Assembly: GCA_036510735.1 (NCBI GenBank)
Contig: DATCDK010000213.1
Coordinates: forward strand, 1-7,196
Source of the DNA: PALSA-607 sp036510735
GTDB lineage: Bacteria > Actinomycetota > Actinomycetes > Acidothermales > Acidothermaceae
Direction of reading: 5' to 3'
Length of the DNA: 7,196 nucleotides
A model generated the notes under the pieces. The model was not told where the DNA came from and ran no database searches. It worked only from the letters and a program-made list of their open reading frames with translations. Shown here piece after piece: positions 5,725 through 7,196 of this stretch. Position numbers and translations under genes: made by a program. The stretch's first letter is position 1. Each line of letters begins with the position of its first letter.

Positions 5725-6651
5725 CTACCTGCCCTGGCCGAGTTCGCGGGATATCTCGGCCAGCTGCTGGAGCCGCTTCTCGAGCGACGGGTGGGTCGAG
5801 AACAGCGACGAGAGCGTGAAGCCAGGAGCAAGCGCCGGGGTGAAGAAGAACGCGTTGAAGCTCTCGGCCGAGCGCAGGTCGCGAGTGGGAATCTGACCCA
5901 TCGCGCCCGTTACCTTCTGCAACGCACTCGCCAGTGCCGACGGGCGTCCGGTCAGCAGCGCGCCCGACCTGTCGGCGGACAGTTCGCGGTATCGCGAGAG
6001 CGCCCTGATCAGGAAAAAGCTGATGGCGTAGACAATGGCCGATGCCAGCAGCACCACAAGTTCGACAAGTGCTGCGCTGTCTTGGTTGTTGTTGCGCCCG
6101 CGGTTGTTTCCGCCGCCACCGAACAGCGTTGCGTAGAAGGCGAAACGCGTGATCAGACCTGCGAGCACTCCGAGAAACGAGGCGATCGTCATCACGACGA
6201 CGTCATGGTGTGCGACGTGCGACATCTCGTGAGCCAGCACACCCTCGAGCTCTTCGTTGTCGAGCCGCCGCATGATGCCTGTGGTCGCGCACACCACTGC
6301 GCGCTTCTGGCTACGACCGGTCGCGAAGGCATTGGGTATGTCGCTGTCGGCGATCGCGACCTTCGGCTTCGGTGTGTTCGACATCGCGCAGAGTCGGTCG
6401 ATGATGGCGTGGAGTTCGGGCGCCTCTTCAGGCGTCACGATCTTGCCGTGCATCGCGTACAACGCGATCCGGTCGGAACCGAAGAACTGGAACAGGAAGA
6501 ACCCACCCGCGATCACGACGATGAGAATCGGTGACAGGTGGATCGCGATGAGCACGCCGACGAAGACGACGTACAGCAGCCCGAGTAGGAACATGACAAA
6601 CACCATGCGAGCCGACAGACCGCGGTCTGCGGCAAAACGAGTTCGGGCCAT
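5725..6651 (-). CDS. htpX: Membrane zinc metalloprotease HtpX (M48 family)
   Basis: Membrane protease with a cytoplasmic zinc site, known for degrading damaged membrane proteins under envelope stress. The product is 308 residues. The N-terminus has two hydrophobic helices (about 17-38 and 41-58). The zinc motif HEMSH is at 141-145 (ligands H141, H145; catalytic E142), and the third ligand is E223 in YRELSADRSG. Two more hydrophobic segments flank the region between them (about 152-175 and 195-217). They are joined by a Gly/Asn-rich loop (GGGGNNRGRNNN, about 178-189). The C-terminus has FSTHPSLEKRLQQL (about 284-297), typical of M48B. The length is near the E. coli protein (about 293). The ATG at 6651 follows pspAA after 14 bases and has no evident Shine-Dalgarno sequence, so translation probably depends on pspAA. 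Its place inside the psp set suggests it clears the membrane proteins that PspA responds to; that is inference. Confidence 0.96.
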   Translation of the reverse strand: MARTRFAADRGLSARMVFVMFLLGLLYVVFVGVLIAIHLSPILIVVIAGGFFLFQFFGSDRIALYAMHGKIVTPEEAPELHAIIDRLCAMSNTPKPKVAIADSDIPNAFATGRSQKRAVVCATTGIMRRLDNEELEGVLAHEMSHVAHHDVVVMTIASFLGVLAGLITRFAFYATLFGGGGNNRGRNNNQDSAALVELVVLLASAIVYAISFFLIRALSRYRELSADRSGALLTGRPSALASALQKVTGAMGQIPTRDLRSAESFNAFFFTPALAPGFTLSSLFSTHPSLEKRLQQLAEISRELGQGR

Positions 6652-6665
6652 AAGACGGACGCCGA

Positions 6666-6944
6666 TCAGCCAGGGATGAGTCCCTCATCGCCGAGCAGCG
6701 CACGCACCTCCTCCAGGGTTGAATCAGCGCCGGGCAAGACCAACTCGGATGGGCCGAGGTGGTCGTCGGGCACCGGTTCCCCGACTTCGCGAACAAGAGC
6801 AAGCAGTTCGGCGAGGGTGCGCGCAAACGCGCTCTCGTCCCCACTCTCGACCGCGGCAAGCAATTCGTTGTCGAGGCCGTTCAGCGCCTCGACCGTGTGA
6901 TCAGCGATCTCGAACTGGCCCTCACCGAGAATGCGCAGGATCAT
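6666..6944 (-). CDS. pspAA: PspA-associated protein PspAA
   Basis: Small soluble protein of 92 residues, acidic, without signal peptide or membrane segment. It begins MILRILGEGQFEI, the typical start of the PspAA domain, and is directly downstream of pspA. The N-terminal half (about 1-32) reads as a compact beta/alpha domain with LNGLDNELLAAVE. The second half is helical with many Leu and Glu and ends in a short helix (TLEEVRALLGDEG). PspAA is known as a frequent PspA partner in actinobacteria and archaea with no defined biochemistry. The ATG at 6944 overlaps the pspA TGA (ATGA) and has a strong ribosome site, GGAGGAG (6950-6956), 5 bases upstream, so synthesis should keep pace with or exceed PspA. 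Confidence is high from the sequence start and context together. Confidence 0.9.
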   Translation of the reverse strand: MILRILGEGQFEIADHTVEALNGLDNELLAAVESGDESAFARTLAELLALVREVGEPVPDDHLGPSELVLPGADSTLEEVRALLGDEGLIPG

Positions 6945-7196
6945 GACGACTCCTCCGGCTGGGCAGCTGGCTGCTCGGCAGGCGCTGCGGCTGCCGGCGC
7001 AGCTGGTGTCGCCGTTGCGGCCACGCCCTCGATAGCCGGGGTTGCCGGTGCGCCTGCAAGTTGCCCCTTCATGGCGGCCAATTGCGACTCGACGTCGTTG
7101 GTGCTCGACATGCGGTCGAGCTCGAGCTGGATGTCGTCGGTGCTCGTCCCGGTCGGGTCATTGAGGGCGCCCGAGGCAAGCAGCTCATCGATCGCA
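6941..7196 (-). CDS. pspA: PspA/IM30 family membrane-stress protein, C-terminal part only
   Basis: C-terminal 84 residues of a gene whose start lies beyond the window. PspA/Vipp1 proteins are ESCRT-III-like coiled-coil proteins that assemble on the inner face of the cytoplasmic membrane and protect it under stress. The visible part begins AIDELLASGALND. It continues with a helical segment (DDIQLELDRM, then DVESQLAAMKGQLAG), which matches the end of actinobacterial PspA proteins where QLE and ELE-like repeats precede the terminus. After that come about 40 residues made almost only of Ala, Pro, Thr, Glu and Gln, ending in PEESS. Such a tail is likely disordered. The coiled-coil core is not visible, so the call depends on this ending and on pspAA, htpX and pspAB downstream. 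The stop overlaps the pspAA start by 4 bases. Regulation cannot be judged because the promoter is outside. Confidence 0.85.
   Translation of the reverse strand, partial: AIDELLASGALNDPTGTSTDDIQLELDRMSSTNDVESQLAAMKGQLAGAPATPAIEGVAATATPAAPAAAAPAEQPAAQPEESS
6950..6956 (-). promoter_or_regulatory. Strong ribosome binding site of pspAA inside pspA
   Basis: GGAGGAG on the minus strand, 5 bases before the pspAA ATG. It is the best Shine-Dalgarno match in the window and lies within the last codons of pspA (Pro-Glu-Glu). Confidence 0.8.

Noticed and set aside
5791..6534. Plus-strand open frame (247 codons) opposite htpX
   Set aside because: Shadow of htpX, with a composition rich in Arg, Gln and Val-Asp runs; no ribosome site or domain supports it.

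Overview
The window is a compact stretch of an actinobacterial chromosome. The evidence is the GC-rich coding bias, GTG starts, an aa3-type cytochrome oxidase with a lipoprotein subunit II, the mycobacterial-type adenosine kinase and a PspA-PspAA-HtpX-PspAB set. All nine genes lie on the minus strand, so the region reads from high to low coordinates. Both end genes run off the window. The order adenosine kinase, ErpA-like protein, glycerate kinase beside ctaC resembles, from memory, the Mycobacterium tuberculosis Rv2200c-Rv2205c neighbourhood. Here asnB is absent and ctaD directly follows ctaC, so a non-mycobacterial actinomycete is likely. A member of Propionibacteriales is a guess that cannot be proven from the sequence.

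Upstream block (7196 to 3500): the C-terminal end of pspA, then pspAA (4-base ATGA overlap), htpX (14-base gap), pspAB (2-base gap), a glycerate-kinase-family gene (13-base gap) and erpA (83-base gap). It ends in a strong 12-bp hairpin 12 bases after the erpA stop. The spacing suggests one transcription unit in which the membrane-stress genes are followed by a metabolic kinase and an iron-sulfur carrier. The erpA gene could also have its own promoter, which is not visible.

Downstream block (3429 to 1): a PfkB-family adenosine kinase, a 140-base gap that should hold the ctaC promoter, then ctaC and ctaD overlapping by ATGA. These two encode the catalytic core of the aa3 oxidase: the CuA subunit and the heme/CuB subunit. 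All recognisable metal ligands are present.

There is no mobile element, phage gene, CRISPR array, tRNA or rRNA. Most of the window is ordinary core genome. Points worth a second look are a 21-bp tandem repeat that lengthens the ErpA N-terminus, a low-complexity Ala/Pro tail on PspA, a missing conserved lysine in the glycerate kinase, a short direct repeat at the pspAB/glycerate kinase junction, and the coupling of the Psp/HtpX module to the genes behind it.
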